A stretch of 64,000 nt of DNA, from contig JAGEMR010000081.1 in assembly GCA_021030915.1 (NCBI GenBank), positions 1 through 64,000 on the forward strand, in the 5' to 3' direction. Position 1 is the first letter of the stretch, and each line of letters opens with the position of its first letter. Below, piece after piece: positions 47,585-58,854 of the stretch. The position numbers were made by a program, and so were the translations under genes. The DNA is from Astrothelium macrocarpum. Lineage: Eukaryota > Ascomycota > Dothideomycetes > Trypetheliales > Trypetheliaceae. The notes under the pieces were generated by a model. It searched no databases and was not told the DNA's origin. It saw nothing but the letters and a program-made list of their open reading frames with translations.

Positions 47585-47600
47585 ACATATATATATATAC
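47585..47600 (+). promoter_or_regulatory. TATA-like run upstream of P450
   Basis: CATATATATATATAC about 66-80 bp before the P450 ATG, a plausible core promoter element. Confidence 0.4.
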
Positions 47601-47665
47601 AGGCAATTCTTCAGTTTCGCTTTCTTCGGTAGAAATTAGCTACTTCGTCAGGAACATTCGTGAAG

Positions 47666-49210
47666 ATGGAAGTGAATAAAACTTATACCTTTCTGGGACT
47701 TGCTGTCGGACTTGGGTTATCCTATGTCTTACTCTCAGCAGTGTGGAACGTTTTCTTTCATCCCTTACGTCGCATACCAAGTCCCAAGTTGTGGATAGCT
47801 TTTCCGGTTTTGCGGCATCTTGCGAATGTCCGAGGTCACCTCCAAGATCGCATGAAAGAGTTTCATTGCAAATACGGCGAAGCTGTTCGCTTTGGACCAA
47901 ACGACGTCTCTTTCATTACTGCTCAGGCTTGGAAAGACATCTACGGGCATGGACATCGACAACTAGAGAAGCTCAAGACTGGCTTCGACATGACGAAGCC
48001 TGATATCATTTCATCCGGTGATGCCGATCACAGTCGATTCAGAAAGGCACTGTCTCACGGGTTCTCGGCGCAGGGTCTTCAAAAACAGGAGCCTCTGATA
48101 GCGGACTATGTTAATCGGCTTATCGAAAGACTGAGAGAAGAAGCGCACGCAGATACCGCGACAGACATGATGAAATGGTACAACTTGACCACATTTGATG
48201 TCATTGGAGATCTTGCGTTTGGGGAATCATTTGAAGGTCTACAGAAGAAGCGCGTCCATTACTGGATTTCTACAATCTTCCAAGCAATTAAACTTCTAGT
48301 CTTTATGCGCGCGGCGATCGATTATCCGCTTTTCTTTAAACCTATGTTCGCCTTTCTTCCGAAAGGTATAGTGGAGGCAAGAAAAAGAGAGTTTCAGTAT
48401 ACCGAGGAAACGATTGTCAAAAGACTCAACAATGAGTCTCTACACAATCGAGGTGACTTCATTGACTCAATGAATAAGCATCAAGGCGAAAAAGATGGGT
48501 TGACTCATGACGAGCTTGTTGCAAATTCGAGGATTCTAGTCATCGCAGGCAGCGAAACAACCGCAACATTGCTTTCCGGTGCAACTTATTGGCTCCTTCA
48601 AACACCTCGGGCCCTTCAGAAAGTTACCGAGGAGGTCCGATCAGCATTTGAGTCTGAAGACGAAATCACATTCCAAAACGCAACTTCACGACTTCCTTAT
48701 ATGCTTGCATGTCTCGACGAAGCGTTTCGGATGTATCCGCCCGTTCCAAGCGGTCTAGAGAGAGTGACTCCACCAGGACAGCCGACCAATATCTCAGGAT
48801 ATGACATTGCACCTGGAGTGAGTCCCCAATCGTCAGCTTCTATGAATGTTTCTAATCCTGTGTAGACAAAAGTTTCTGTCCACCAACTGGCTGCTTATAC
48901 CTCTCCTATCAATTTCCACAACGAGAGAGACTATGTCCCTGAAAGATGGCTCCCTGAGGCAAGGAAGGACACCACCAACCCTTACTATGGCGATCGACGT
49001 GATGTTCTTCAGCCGTTCTCTGTCGGCCCTCGAAACTGCATCGGCAGGAACTTGGCCTACAACGAAATGCGACTAATGTTGGCTCGAGTGCTTTGGAATT
49101 TCGACCTGAGTTTGTGCGAAGAGAGTAAAAATTGGTACAATCAACGAACCTATTTTTTGTGGGAGAAACCCGGTTTGATCTGCAAGCTCAGAGATGTACG
49201 AGCGAAGTGA
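47666..49210 (+). CDS. cytochrome P450 monooxygenase, second copy
   Basis: Exons 47666-48817 and 48866-49210 (intron 48 nt) give 498 residues. The membrane anchor is FLGLAVGLGLSYVLLSAVWN, followed by FHPLRRIPSPKLW. The I-helix motif is canonical (VIAGSETTATLLSG), ExxR is DEAFR, the PERW motif is YVPERWLPE, and the heme loop is FSVGPRNCIGRNLA. It resembles the P450 at 22.4 kb along its whole length (shared TEEVRSAF-SED, WY-FDVI-like and ADYVN motifs) and seems to belong to the same CYP65-like fungal group, but keeps the I-helix acid that the other lacks. Likely an ER-bound oxidase acting on a secondary metabolite or xenobiotic. No backbone synthase is nearby. Confidence 0.92.
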
Positions 49211-51311
49211 CAAGCCAAATGCTATGAACACACTTGACTGAGGAGGAATGTTGCCAGAATGACTTGTTTTCGTGGAGAGAGAGATGCAGACAAAGAGTCA
49301 TGGTTGTCGAATAAACGTTAGGCTACTAACTAAAATACCTGTCAAATGAATGCCCTCAATCGCTGAAAATGCCAATATCCTGTTTGAGCTCTTTCACATT
49401 ATGTCTTACTGCAGATGCGTTATCTCTTTGGTTACTATTTTCGAGGTGTTATCATTCGGCTCGTTTCCGCTTCATTGATAGTCATTAGTCCTTTACGATA
49501 AGTGATATAGTTGTTTTTGCGTTGGTAATATGACTTCAGAGCGGGGTTGAAGTCTGGCTGAGACTATTATGGGTACTTACGAACATTGGGGTTGTGCGGT
49601 CTCGGAATTTGATTGAGCTTACGGCAATATCCGAATCACCAACGCTCAGTGTTTCGTCCGTTGACGTATCTGGCCTTGAGACGAAAGATGAAGATTTGTG
49701 TATTGATCCTCCGAATCATCCCAGCAAGGGTAGTCGCCAGACAAATTAAGAGCTGTCCTTTATGAATACGTATGTGCATTCATTCATAAGGATAAGCAAT
49801 GAGTAGTCTATCAAACACTTACAACCAAGCAGAACCCAATTTAGTTTAGGACAGGGGCTTCCTCACTGATTCGTTAGGGATCGGTAAGACAACCCATGTC
49901 AAGACCAAACCGCTCATCTCCGATTGGCAAGGGAGGGATTCTGGGATCATCAGCCATGCATAGGAGCTAGCAGACAAGAATCGTTCGAAGATGAGCAAAA
50001 TCCCCCTCCGTGGATCATCCAGAGTAACCTGGTTCTCACCGCTGGTCTTAGCAATATTGATTATGTGGTGAGGCGGATGCCGTAGAGAGCAAGAGCCTGG
50101 GAGACGAGAAACCGAAGTCCTGGGAGGAGCTATATACCTGCCCAATCATCACTGCTTAGCTCTAAAATGCTGTTAGCTTAAACTCTGAAGCAAAATTTGA
50201 GCAGAGCCTACTGGTATATTGCATGCTGAAGTTCTTCGAGCATGAAGAAGATGTTGACGGGAAGCTGTTCTGAGTTTCAATGATTTTTATGACCTCATTG
50301 GTCGTCGCGTAGTGTAGTCCACATCTGTTGCTGCCGCAGCATTTAGACCCCGATTAATCTCTCATGGCTTTTCGTCTCAACTTCGCCAAAAGGAGGGAAC
50401 ACTGATTCTGCTCAATCAATTCCATTTCTCAGCGGCACGGGGAACGAGAATCCCCTACCCTATTTGGCCAACAAGCAGCGGTCACAAGGCGTGTCAGTAG
50501 AAAACGGGCTACTGTGGTAGTCTGCAGCCGTATGCTATCTCCTGGCAAGATGTTAATGATTTTGCCTTGATGAGAGGGTTACACTTAGGATTTAGGTAGT
50601 GAATCCAAGCTTCCAGACAAGTCTTATTCGCAATAAGACTAACAACTTCGCTTAGTAAAGGCAGAGCAGGAGATATGCATTTTCCTCAACCCAAACTACC
50701 TATGAAAATTTAGTACTGGAGGGTTTTTACGTCTCTCCCCGATCTTTCCGGCAAGAGATGATGTATGACGACTCCCAAAATATTGTATCTGGTCCAAAAG
50801 GCTCGAACCTGTGAATTTAAATCAGAGTCGTGATTGAAATTTACTCTAAGCAAACTGGTTAGGCTTTTTGCGGCTGGCCTCAAGTAGCGGTGCACGTAGA
50901 CGTTTTCTGAGCCAGATGCATTCAGAAGAAGTGGTGGTAATCTCTTTGTGGACCTACGTGCTTATTGTTGTAACACCAGTGTGGCAGATGATTATTCTCA
51001 TCAGTATCGATCAAATCAACTATCGAGCAAAACAAGTAGACAAATCGTCGCGAACCAAAGCCGCCGAAATTCGCTCGCTATAGAACATAAGGTTATCAAT
51101 CTTCTTTCTGTGCACTAGGCCCATGCAGTTTTTGTTGAAGGCAGCTGCTGTGCTGCGGTAGCTATTACCCGTTTGGTATTGGCTTAGTGGGTACATAACC
51201 GTCTCTTCCTCCTCCGCAGGACTCACACCTCAATTAATTCTTTACGAAATTGTTCACACACTTCAACGGTCTTACTGTATACTCTTTGGAGCCTACACCC
51301 CACACGCACCC
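49211..51311. other. intergenic, no supported gene
   Basis: Two kilobases with only short frames; 49846-50145 (minus) is the longest and has no motif. No repeat or RNA structure recognised. Confidence 0.4.
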
Positions 51312-52310
51312 TCACAAGTCTTGAAAGATCTGCGGCTCGATTTTTTCCAGCTTCTCCCGCAATTCCTCCCACACCTGCTTCTGTAACTGCTGTCCCTCCT
51401 CGCTCGTCACGAATGGCGCCACCGGTTTAACCTGACAATCATCGAGATATTGCCCATGGGTCTCTTCCCCCGCGCTTGCCGCATGCACAAGCGTCCTACT
51501 CCCTACCTCCGTAGTGCGTGCGCGCAATAAGAAATATCCGATGTGAGCGGCGAAGCCGAACTCGCGTGACAGGCCACTCTTGCAGAGGCCCGGATTGAGA
51601 AGGTTGAGGGTTACAGGGTAATCTGGTCGGACCAAATTGCGCACAATCTCGCGTACGGCGAAGACTTCGAGCAACTTGCTTACGTAATACCTCTCTGACA
51701 TTTTGGCTACTTTTGGGTCCGATAGTGCTCCAAACAGCGTTTGGTGCGTGCCCTGAGACAGGGCTTTCCGCTCGGCGGCGATAGTAGTCATGAAGTGGAC
51801 GCTACTGCCAGTGATAGTGAGGTGAGGACGAGTGTTGTACTTGTGTGCAGTCTCTTTTAGCTTTGGAAGGAGCAAAAATCCAAGCAAGAAGGTGGAAATA
51901 ACATTTGTGGTTATAGTTGACTCGTCTTGTTCGGCTATCTTAAATTCTCTCGTGTGGACACCAGCATTCTCTAGGAGTACGTCGAGGCGAGAGAGCTCAG
52001 TCTTGGCTCTCTCCGCAAATGACTTAACGCTTTCATAGCTACACAGATCCAGGGTCCAGGCTTCCACGATGGAGGGTGCGCACTGTGTAGTAACGATGAT
52101 ATCCTCGCGAGCTCTTTCGAGAGAGCTGCTATTGCGACCCGCTATGATAACCTTGGAGGCTCCCAGCCGAGCGATATGCCTCGCGGCTTCAAGGCCCAGA
52201 CCGCCATTTGCGCCAGTGACGATAACAACTTTCTCAGAGTATCCTACGGTAGGATACGGAGGTGTAAAAAACAACTGCGAGCGGAGCAGCTCGAGAATAT
52301 AAGGCGACAT
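51312..52310 (-). CDS. short-chain dehydrogenase/reductase, first of a divergent pair
   Basis: The start is placed at 52310 (MSPYILELLRSQLFFTPP), which matches the N-terminal pattern of the paralogue at 53141; upstream in-frame Met at 52373 is less likely. About 332 residues, single exon. The cofactor motif is VIVTGANGGLGLEAARHI, the structural motif NAG (LLENAGV), and the active site has Ser in TITGSSVH and YYVSK (Tyr and Lys). It is a classical SDR of the retinol dehydrogenase/WW-oxidoreductase-like type common in fungal secondary metabolism. THGQYLDDCQVKPVAPF in the C-terminus has a counterpart in the paralogue. The two genes diverge from an 830-bp interval, so they may share regulation. 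Substrate unknown. Confidence 0.9.
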   Translation of the reverse strand: MSPYILELLRSQLFFTPPYPTVGYSEKVVIVTGANGGLGLEAARHIARLGASKVIIAGRNSSSLERAREDIIVTTQCAPSIVEAWTLDLCSYESVKSFAERAKTELSRLDVLLENAGVHTREFKIAEQDESTITTNVISTFLLGFLLLPKLKETAHKYNTRPHLTITGSSVHFMTTIAAERKALSQGTHQTLFGALSDPKVAKMSERYYVSKLLEVFAVREIVRNLVRPDYPVTLNLLNPGLCKSGLSREFGFAAHIGYFLLRARTTEVGSRTLVHAASAGEETHGQYLDDCQVKPVAPFVTSEEGQQLQKQVWEELREKLEKIEPQIFQDL

Positions 52311-53140
52311 TGCCGTAGGTAGAGACCAGGTGAGGATCGGTACATGAGTAACACAACAGAAGTCTTCTAACAAGCAGATAAAGGATTTACTCTGTCAGCT
52401 TGCCGCCCCCTGCTTTTACAGGCTACGGCGGATTTGAGATTCAGCTTTCTCCCCTCTGCGCACGTAAGATCTCTTAACCTGAGCTACATTTCAGTACTAT
52501 CAGATCCCTGTCCGACCCCATTACCTTTCAAGATATGTTGATGACACAATTTAATTGCGTTTAAAATTCTGGTTAATTTGATATTTATTAACAGAATTCA
52601 AAGCTTTATTTGACAGAATTGTCGACAATTGTGGCTCAGTTTAAGGCGTCTTGTGTGCGCGGAGGGGGGAAAGCTGAACCTCAAATCTGCCGTAGGGTCC
52701 CTCGTAATTGGACGAGGGCTTGAAACGCATCAGGCTTGCGGACGTAGTACGTGGAAACGCGGACCAAAAATTTCGGGCCACTCAGCGCGCCGGTATTATA
52801 TCCTTGCATACCGTTCTATAGGAGCATAGGTCTGGATAAAGCATGCAAGTTATGCAAAGAGAGCCCCGGCTCTACTCCCGGAGCTATATCCTTATGCTAA
52901 GCACACTAGATAAGAAAGTCAAAACAAGTTCGGCGAGATCCAAAGAAGAATGCGCGGAGGAACGCGTTGCAGCTGGAGCCTAAGACAATACCTAGTCTGG
53001 AGATTTACATAAGATGCAGCGCATTTGGGCAATGATCATTCGGTCTGTAGTTGCTCCGGTGTATACTCACAATACTTGCCGTCATCTTGCGAACACAAGA
53101 GATATTAGCCGGTTCAGCCTATCATAGTGATCGCTGGACA
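52311..53140. promoter_or_regulatory. shared intergenic region of the two SDR genes
   Basis: The 830-bp interval from which the two paralogous SDR genes diverge. A short A/T-rich patch at 52548-52600 lies inside it. No palindromic operator stood out. Confidence 0.45.
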
Positions 53141-54182
53141 ATGTCTCTTTTCGGACTTCTCTTTTCTCAACTCTTCACCTCCGTTCCCGTACCTACCGGT
53201 TCATACGTTGGCAAAACTATTGTTGTCACCGGCTCAAATGTTGGTCTCGGACTAGAGGCCGCACGACATTTGACGCGCCTCGATGCTTCAAAGGTTATCT
53301 TGGCCGTCCGCTCGCTCTCTAAGGGTGAAGCTGCAAAGAATAGTATTGAAGCAAGCACTGGTAAGAGCAATGTTGTTCAGGTCTGGCGACTCGACATGTC
53401 TTCATACCAGTCGGTTCTCGACTTTGTCACTCGTGCAGAAATTGAGCTCGAAAGACTCGATGTCGCAGTGTTAAACGCAGGTATTGGACCGTGGAAATGG
53501 GAATCTTTCGAACAGGACGAATCAACGCTTACTGTCAACGCCGTCAGTACATTCCTCCTCGCGCTCGGGCTGTTACCCAAATTGAAGGCCACGGCAAAAA
53601 ACTTCAACACGAGACCAAATGTTGCAATAGTAACGTCAGAAACACATTTCTTTGCGCGATTCCCTGAGAAGGACGCTCCGGAGGGACAGATCTTCGAGAG
53701 GTTGAACATGAAAAGAAAGGATATGCAAGAGCGGTACAATGTGTCGAAATTACTGGAAGTGCTCTGCGTACGAGCGATGGCGGATCGAAAGACTGCTTTG
53801 CAGCTTCCAGTCATCATCAACTGCGTAAATCCCGGATTTTGCCAATCGTAAGGCCCTCCCGTTCCCATATGTATGATCGAATTGATTCCAGCTAATGTTG
53901 ATGACAAGTGAGATCGCTCGAAGTGTCACTGGCCCTAAAAGAATCATCACAAACACTTTAATGGTCATTTTCGGGCGCAGCACAGAAAAAGGCAGTCGAA
54001 CGCTCATTCACGCCGCAAGTCAAGGTCCTGAAACCCACGGGCAGTACATTTCCAACTGCCACGTTACTCTTCCAGCGCCTTTCGTCTTGAGTCCGGCCGG
54101 ATACACGACTCAGAATCGAGTTTGGGGTGAGTTGACGAACAAATTTGAGACGATTAAGCCGGGTATTACAATGAACTTGTAA
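53141..54182 (+). CDS. short-chain dehydrogenase/reductase, second of a divergent pair
   Basis: Exons 53141-53847 and 53909-54182 (intron 61 nt, GT-AG, phase closes) give 326 residues. The start MSLFGLLFSQLFTSVPVPTG parallels its neighbour. Motifs: VVTGSNVGLGLEAARHL (cofactor), LNAGIG, and YNVSK (catalytic Tyr/Lys); the position of the catalytic Ser reads IVTSETH. The C-terminal THGQYISNCHVTLPAPFV matches the neighbour's THGQYLDDCQV. It is a paralogue of the gene at 51312, in head-to-head arrangement, one with and one without the intron, so the duplication is probably not recent. Function as NAD(P)-dependent oxidoreductase is certain by family; the substrate is not. Confidence 0.9.
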
Positions 54183-54753
54183 GATGAACATAGTTAGGCA
54201 AAATGAGAGACGTCACGCCACAATACTAATCGACTGATCCGCCGTACGGCGATGGTCTGGATGAGCCCAAAAGCACATAATGCTCGCACGAGTAGACTCA
54301 GACTGAGCGTTGTATATGGCTTCGTGTAAGGACAGAGCCGAATAGCCAAAGCAAGCCGCTCGTGTTTAGATATGCGTGATAGTCGATACGCCGAATGAGT
54401 CAAGATTCCATGATCAAGATAGGACTTTCGTTGAGAGAGAGCACACATAGCGTGGAATAGAGATACCTATATATGGTTTGGTCAAAATTGTCGGTCACGC
54501 TTGTTTGTAAGCGCACTGGGATTGAACATCACGGCAACCGCAAGAAACACTTGGCATTTTGAACGAGGAAGGCACTTCGCCTGACTAATTGCGCATGTCT
54601 CGACTTCTACAGCGGTGCTCGCAGTGGGCCGGTGCAATAGCCGACGGGATAGATGGCGAGTTTGATAATTGTCGCTAGAAGGCAGGCCGGGGACATTAAT
54701 GGAGGTTTTCGAGCGCTCGCTTGGAAGGCCTTCTGTAGTTTGATAGATCGACC
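54183..54753. other. intergenic, no supported gene
   Basis: The 3' region of the SDR and unassigned DNA; the minus frame 54194-54448 lacks motifs. Confidence 0.4.
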
Positions 54754-55050
54754 TTAGAGTGTAGGTTGATCCCAGGGGCCGAAGGGAAAAGGGGGATTAA
54801 ATGGAGGAATCCCGATGCTTGGCGGTGGCGCCGCGGCCGAGCCCGTTTCGACAGCCCAGGCTTGCCAAGCCGCTCTGCATTGATCAGCCACAGTCAGAGT
54901 AGCTATCGCTAGTGTACGCCTATCTCGGCCGTTCCTTGCTTGGAGATCCGCCATATAGGAGTATTTGCCGCTTGTGTTCATTGGCGGAGAGTCGTCCTCC
55001 CAGAGTCCTAGTGCATTTGAGCCACAGATTGGGGTAAAAGCAAATTGAAG
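54754..55050 (-). pseudogene. possible truncated gene (3' part only)
   Basis: One frame reads DLQFAFTPICGSNALGLWED, then KYSYMADLQARNGRDRRTLA and DQCRAAWQAWAVETG, ending in a Pro/Phe-rich tail (PPFNPPFPFGPWDQPTL). Codon choice is protein-like. The 5' side is cut at a homopolymer stretch (nine A then seven G on the plus strand, about 55064-55080), and no start or upstream exon is visible. The ATG at 55101 reads through low-complexity Phe/Pro and is unlikely. Function unknown. Confidence 0.35.
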
Positions 55051-55189
55051 GTCTGCCCCGACAAAAAAAAAGGGGGGGAAAGGAAAAGGGAAAGTGCACA
55101 CAATTTTTCACGCTATTAAATCGGTTCGGCAATAGCTAATCAATTTTCGAAAGTGACAATTGTGAGGCGGCCGTGGGCAAGTCATCGCT

Positions 55190-55438
55190 ATGACAATCTC
55201 AGTGGCGAATAGCTGTGGTAAGAGATATCGTATAGACATTTCACGGGGAGAACTCGCCATTGTCTCTGCTACCCGTGAAGATGATTTTCTCGTTGTTCTG
55301 GAGGAAACAGGACTCTTTGAGGGCGATGTTGCCAAGTCCATCTCCGCCTTAGAATCTACACACGCACTTTTTAAGGCTAAACATCCACTCTCGACTTTGA
55401 ACAAGTCTTGGCTTTCGCAGTATCCTCACAAGGGTTGA
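55190..55438 (+). CDS. small hypothetical protein
   Basis: An open frame of 82 residues with protein-like codon use (SRGELAIVSATREDDFLVVL and ETGLFEGDVAKSIS). Convergent with the HET-like gene whose stop is only 24 bp downstream. No recognised domain; it could also be the last exon of a longer gene whose upstream part was lost at the homopolymer junction near 55070. Confidence 0.4.
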   Translation: MTISVANSCGKRYRIDISRGELAIVSATREDDFLVVLEETGLFEGDVAKSISALESTHALFKAKHPLSTLNKSWLSQYPHKG

Positions 55439-55461
55439 GGTGGTGTCTTTTTGTCCCAAGC

Positions 55462-57636
55462 TTAGGCGATTACTAAACGTTTGGTGGGCATTGAGTCTCT
55501 TATCTCCGCTGCTTCTCCATGCATGATGCTGTGTACATAACTACGACTGCTATTAGTGACGTTGTGGCTCATACAGGCGTCGAGTGCTTACCTCTTTCCA
55601 ATCAATTTGTACACATCATCTTGTTCATCATTGTTATCAACTCGCACAATGTAGGGCACCTTGCCGCCCGGAATTATCGCGATCGAATCGTCTTTGTCGG
55701 CCATGGACGGTGCCAAGCCGAGCCTACCTTTCGCACTGATGAAGAACCTCCTATTTTCAGAGAGTTGCAGAGCCATCGGCAGACCGTCTTCTGCGTTCCA
55801 TGACGTTTTCTGGGCTTCGTCCATGGGAATGCATTGGTGATCGATTTGTTCTGGAGATGACATAAGCCGGCCAGGTTTAACCTGATTTGCGCATACTGTC
55901 CTCCAGTACGCAGACGTCAAGCTCTCTCCTGAGCTCAACGCTTTTGTGCACAAATATATTAGTCATCACTGGAAAAGATACTCCGACGCTGCGCTACAGC
56001 ACTGGAGAATGTGGGTCTATCATGCATAGGTCCGATGTGTTCAATCTTGTCTACGACGTATCCCTGAAGCAAGAGCCTAACTGACGAATCGTCAAGTTGG
56101 AAGCTGAAACCGCTTTCTCCATATACCGCGAAGACGTTGGGCACCACCGGATACGTGATACCACTTGATATTAATGGTAATGTTTCATATTCGTAGCTTG
56201 TGAACGTAGACACCCATGACGGTAGGGTCTCCTCGTCAAAGTTCGAAGATGATTGAGAAAACCTGTGCGATAACAACGAGAAATGGTCACGAGTTTGTGG
56301 GGACGCGATGAGCCTCCTGCAAAACTCCCTGAGTGTCGTAGTAAGATTGATCATAAACCTCGACGAGTAGCTTGAAATCTTCGCTTAAAAAAGCTAGGAT
56401 CGCAGCTACTCGGTCACTATTGGCTGTGAACTGCAAGTAGCGGGTACCATGAAGCGCACGTAGCGGTCGGACGTGATGATTTCGCTTAAATTCAGCGCGT
56501 GTATGCATCATCTCGACGATGGATCTCCAGATAACGTCCTTGGAGAGCTCGCTTTGTTTTGGCGGCCGCGCAGATGATATCAACGTGTCGAGAAGTTTGT
56601 CCTGTAAGACCACGCTTTTGAGTATGTCCACGCTGATCTGGTGGTCTCCGTAAAAGACAGTAGAGTCTTGGGCAAATAGTATCTCCCAAACAGTCCAGAC
56701 TCTCCGCCACGTTCTGCGTTCGAATAGGGATAGCAGAAGGCGCTCAACTGAACGATCCCGGGTCAAGTCCAACAAGTCTTCCCACTGCGCATACTCTGAC
56801 TGCGCGCCTGTTTGGATCTGGTGGATCCGTTTCACGAGCCCGGGAGCTTCGCCGTCGTCATCCCTTGCAGATGCATCAGCAAAAAAGGCGTGCGCAATAG
56901 ATCCCTGAAGTATTTGCGGCAATCTGGTAATCATTGGCCTCATTTCCTTCGGATTTTGGTGATTAAGTGAAATGGAGTCAGTCCAGAGATTTCTTGTTCG
57001 ATCGCTAGCTCGAAGTCGTCTGAGCACTGGCTCTAGGCCTATCGGCACATTGTACAGCAACTCATTGATGCGCCGCATCGTCCCTTCGTTGGACCCCTTC
57101 CACAGGTATGTGACTGTCTTGTAACTTTTATCGCTAATGTCATTGACAACCTCAATACTAGCGCGAAGCTCACTGGAGTAGTCGTTAGTACGATGCAGTT
57201 GCATGATTCGGAGCTGATGGCGTGGATCCCGCACAGTTTTGTGCTTATACACAAGGTTTGTTGCCGTTAAAGCGTCAGGCTGTGTAACTGCGCCAATGTC
57301 GAGCTCTTGATAGAAGTATGGAATTGCCAATCGACTGATTTGCTCATGCGCATTCTCAAATGTAAAGTCGATCAACGCCCACGACATGCCGGACGGATAG
57401 GTTGCGGCCTCGTTTATTGAGCTACCATCAGACGCATCGGCGCGCCTACAGAGTGTATTCTGGGTTTGGAACGTTCGTTCATCCAATGGACGAGTTTGTA
57501 AGCGATGCCAGGACCAATAGTTCCAGGCGTAGTCGCGAAGTGAGTACTTCTCGTAGCGGACGTCCAACAAGTTGTTGTGTATGATATAGGTGATGCAGCA
57601 AGCTCCGATGAATTGGTGTGCAGCGAATGGAGACAT
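55462..57636 (-). pseudogene. HET-domain protein gene with frameshift
   Basis: The first frame (57636 to about 56330) holds a divergent HET domain: KTVTYLWKGSNEG, NLWTDSISLNHQNP (family LWxDxICINQ, with Cys changed to Ser), then RTWRRVWTVWEILFAQDSTV and DRVAAILAFLSEDFKLLVEV. At about 56325-56345 coding jumps to another frame that reads LREFCRRLIASPQTRD and LPSWVSTFTSYEYETLP, the expected continuation, with no intron able to bridge it. A spliced third part reads SAYWRTVCANQ and NRRFFISAKGRLGLAPSMAD then GGKVPYIVRVD. The last exon (55528-55462, after the donor at 55591) gives KSIMHGEAAEI, the usual C-terminal motif. The gene looks like a recent HET pseudogene; a base-call error at 56330 is the alternative. 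The intron near 55940-56000 has uncertain borders. Confidence 0.7.
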
Positions 57637-58152
57637 GTCGTACTTGAGTTTGCTTGTGAGAAATTACTTGAAGGAGAAGTGCGTAAGAGTGACTATGCTC
57701 TCTAATATCATATCGACTTGATTTGTTGTCTATGCAATGGCCAATCCCGAAAATACGATCAGCAGTTTCAGGGGCCCTTTGCGATCGGCTAGATTGAAGC
57801 TCATAGTATCTCGTTCGTCTCGGCGAAAAGCACAGATTTCGATAAGTTCATCCAGACTGAGTGATCTCCTTGAATGAACCAGCCATAGCAATGGTCATGT
57901 ACCATACCGCTCATTGCTTCATTTATTGAGTCTAAAATTTGCTGGTACCAATCATCTAGTCTCGAAGACTCGTTTTCTTCTGACTGCACTCCCCAAATAT
58001 TGGCGACTTTCCTCCAAAGTCGACCCCGCAGACAATTCGGTCGAGATTACCTTAGTAAGTTAGAGCGCGACTTCGCGGAAGCCGCGGCGGCTTGGTGGAC
58101 AAGGCGATGAGTCGGTTCTATACGATATTATAATGACTTACATGGGCTTCCC
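57637..58152. other. intergenic / decayed NACHT 3' region
   Basis: Contains a 62-codon minus frame (57801-57989) without motif. It may be decayed continuation of the NACHT remnant at 58153-58827. Confidence 0.4.
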
Positions 58153-58827
58153 TCACCGAACGAGAGTATCTTTGATAAGATCTTTCGCCTGCGGCTGAAG
58201 TGTCTTAAGTCGCCGATGCGTTCGTAGCTCTTTTGTGACAACAAGCTCAATGTCGTTTTTGACGTTTTCGACTTCTACCGCATACTTGATGAGTTTCGAT
58301 TGCTGAAACGAGTCGGGTGCAGTTGGAGCACTGGCATGGTCAAGCACGTCGGCAATGTCCTTTTCTACATGGCCTGCACGGCTTGTTACTAGTAAGTGGA
58401 GATTCGGTTGACCTAGGTTCCTGATGGATTCAATGCTTTTGAGGACTTGATCTCTTTGATTGCTGAATGGGATCTCGTCGATTGTTTCTAATATAACAAA
58501 AAATTGAGGCAAATGAACAATGTGTGCATCTCCTGAAGCGGCTTTAAGAATTCGAGAGAGGGACTCAATCAGATCATCGAGAGATGGATCTACAGACAGA
58601 AAGGCGATGTTGTATCTCTCGTAATATTCCAAGAGCATTGCTTTCACAGGAATCCGAATCCCTGTCTGTGCGATGCATGACCGCACCATTGGTTCTGCAA
58701 GCTGAAGAAAATCTTGAGTGTGCGGAAAGTAATGATACAAGAGAATGTCTCCTTGTTCAGCGTCGGTATAAACATAGCATCGTTGCTGCACGTCGTGTAT
58801 AATGTTAATGCTATCGAATGTTAACAA
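58153..58827 (-). pseudogene. NACHT/STAND remnant lacking the P-loop
   Basis: An open frame of about 224 codons matching the middle of fungal NACHT proteins: FFVILETIDEIPFSNQRDQV is a Walker-B-like block (LDxLDE with substitutions), and NLHLLVTSRAGHVEKDIAD is the sensor TSR block. The Walker A part that should precede it is absent; the frame starts about 30 bp from the next gene's stop. The GMFRWV/winged-helix part that should follow is also missing. It therefore looks like an internal slice of a NACHT gene. No introns are needed. Together with the intact NACHT genes at 31 and 38 kb it shows turnover of this family here. Confidence 0.55.
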
Positions 58828-58854
58828 GGCTCAGTGATCGGAGAATGTAACTAT

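Larger units (their letters stand above)
44649..47665. other. long gene-poor stretch upstream of second P450
   Basis: Three kilobases without a convincing gene. The frame 46981-47247 (ending SSVSREWLDELFSPWDENVD) is protein-like but has no family match. Two tandem CCCTAAA units occur near 46570-46587. The 30-bp triple repeat and a TATA run just before the P450 are listed separately. Confidence 0.45.
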
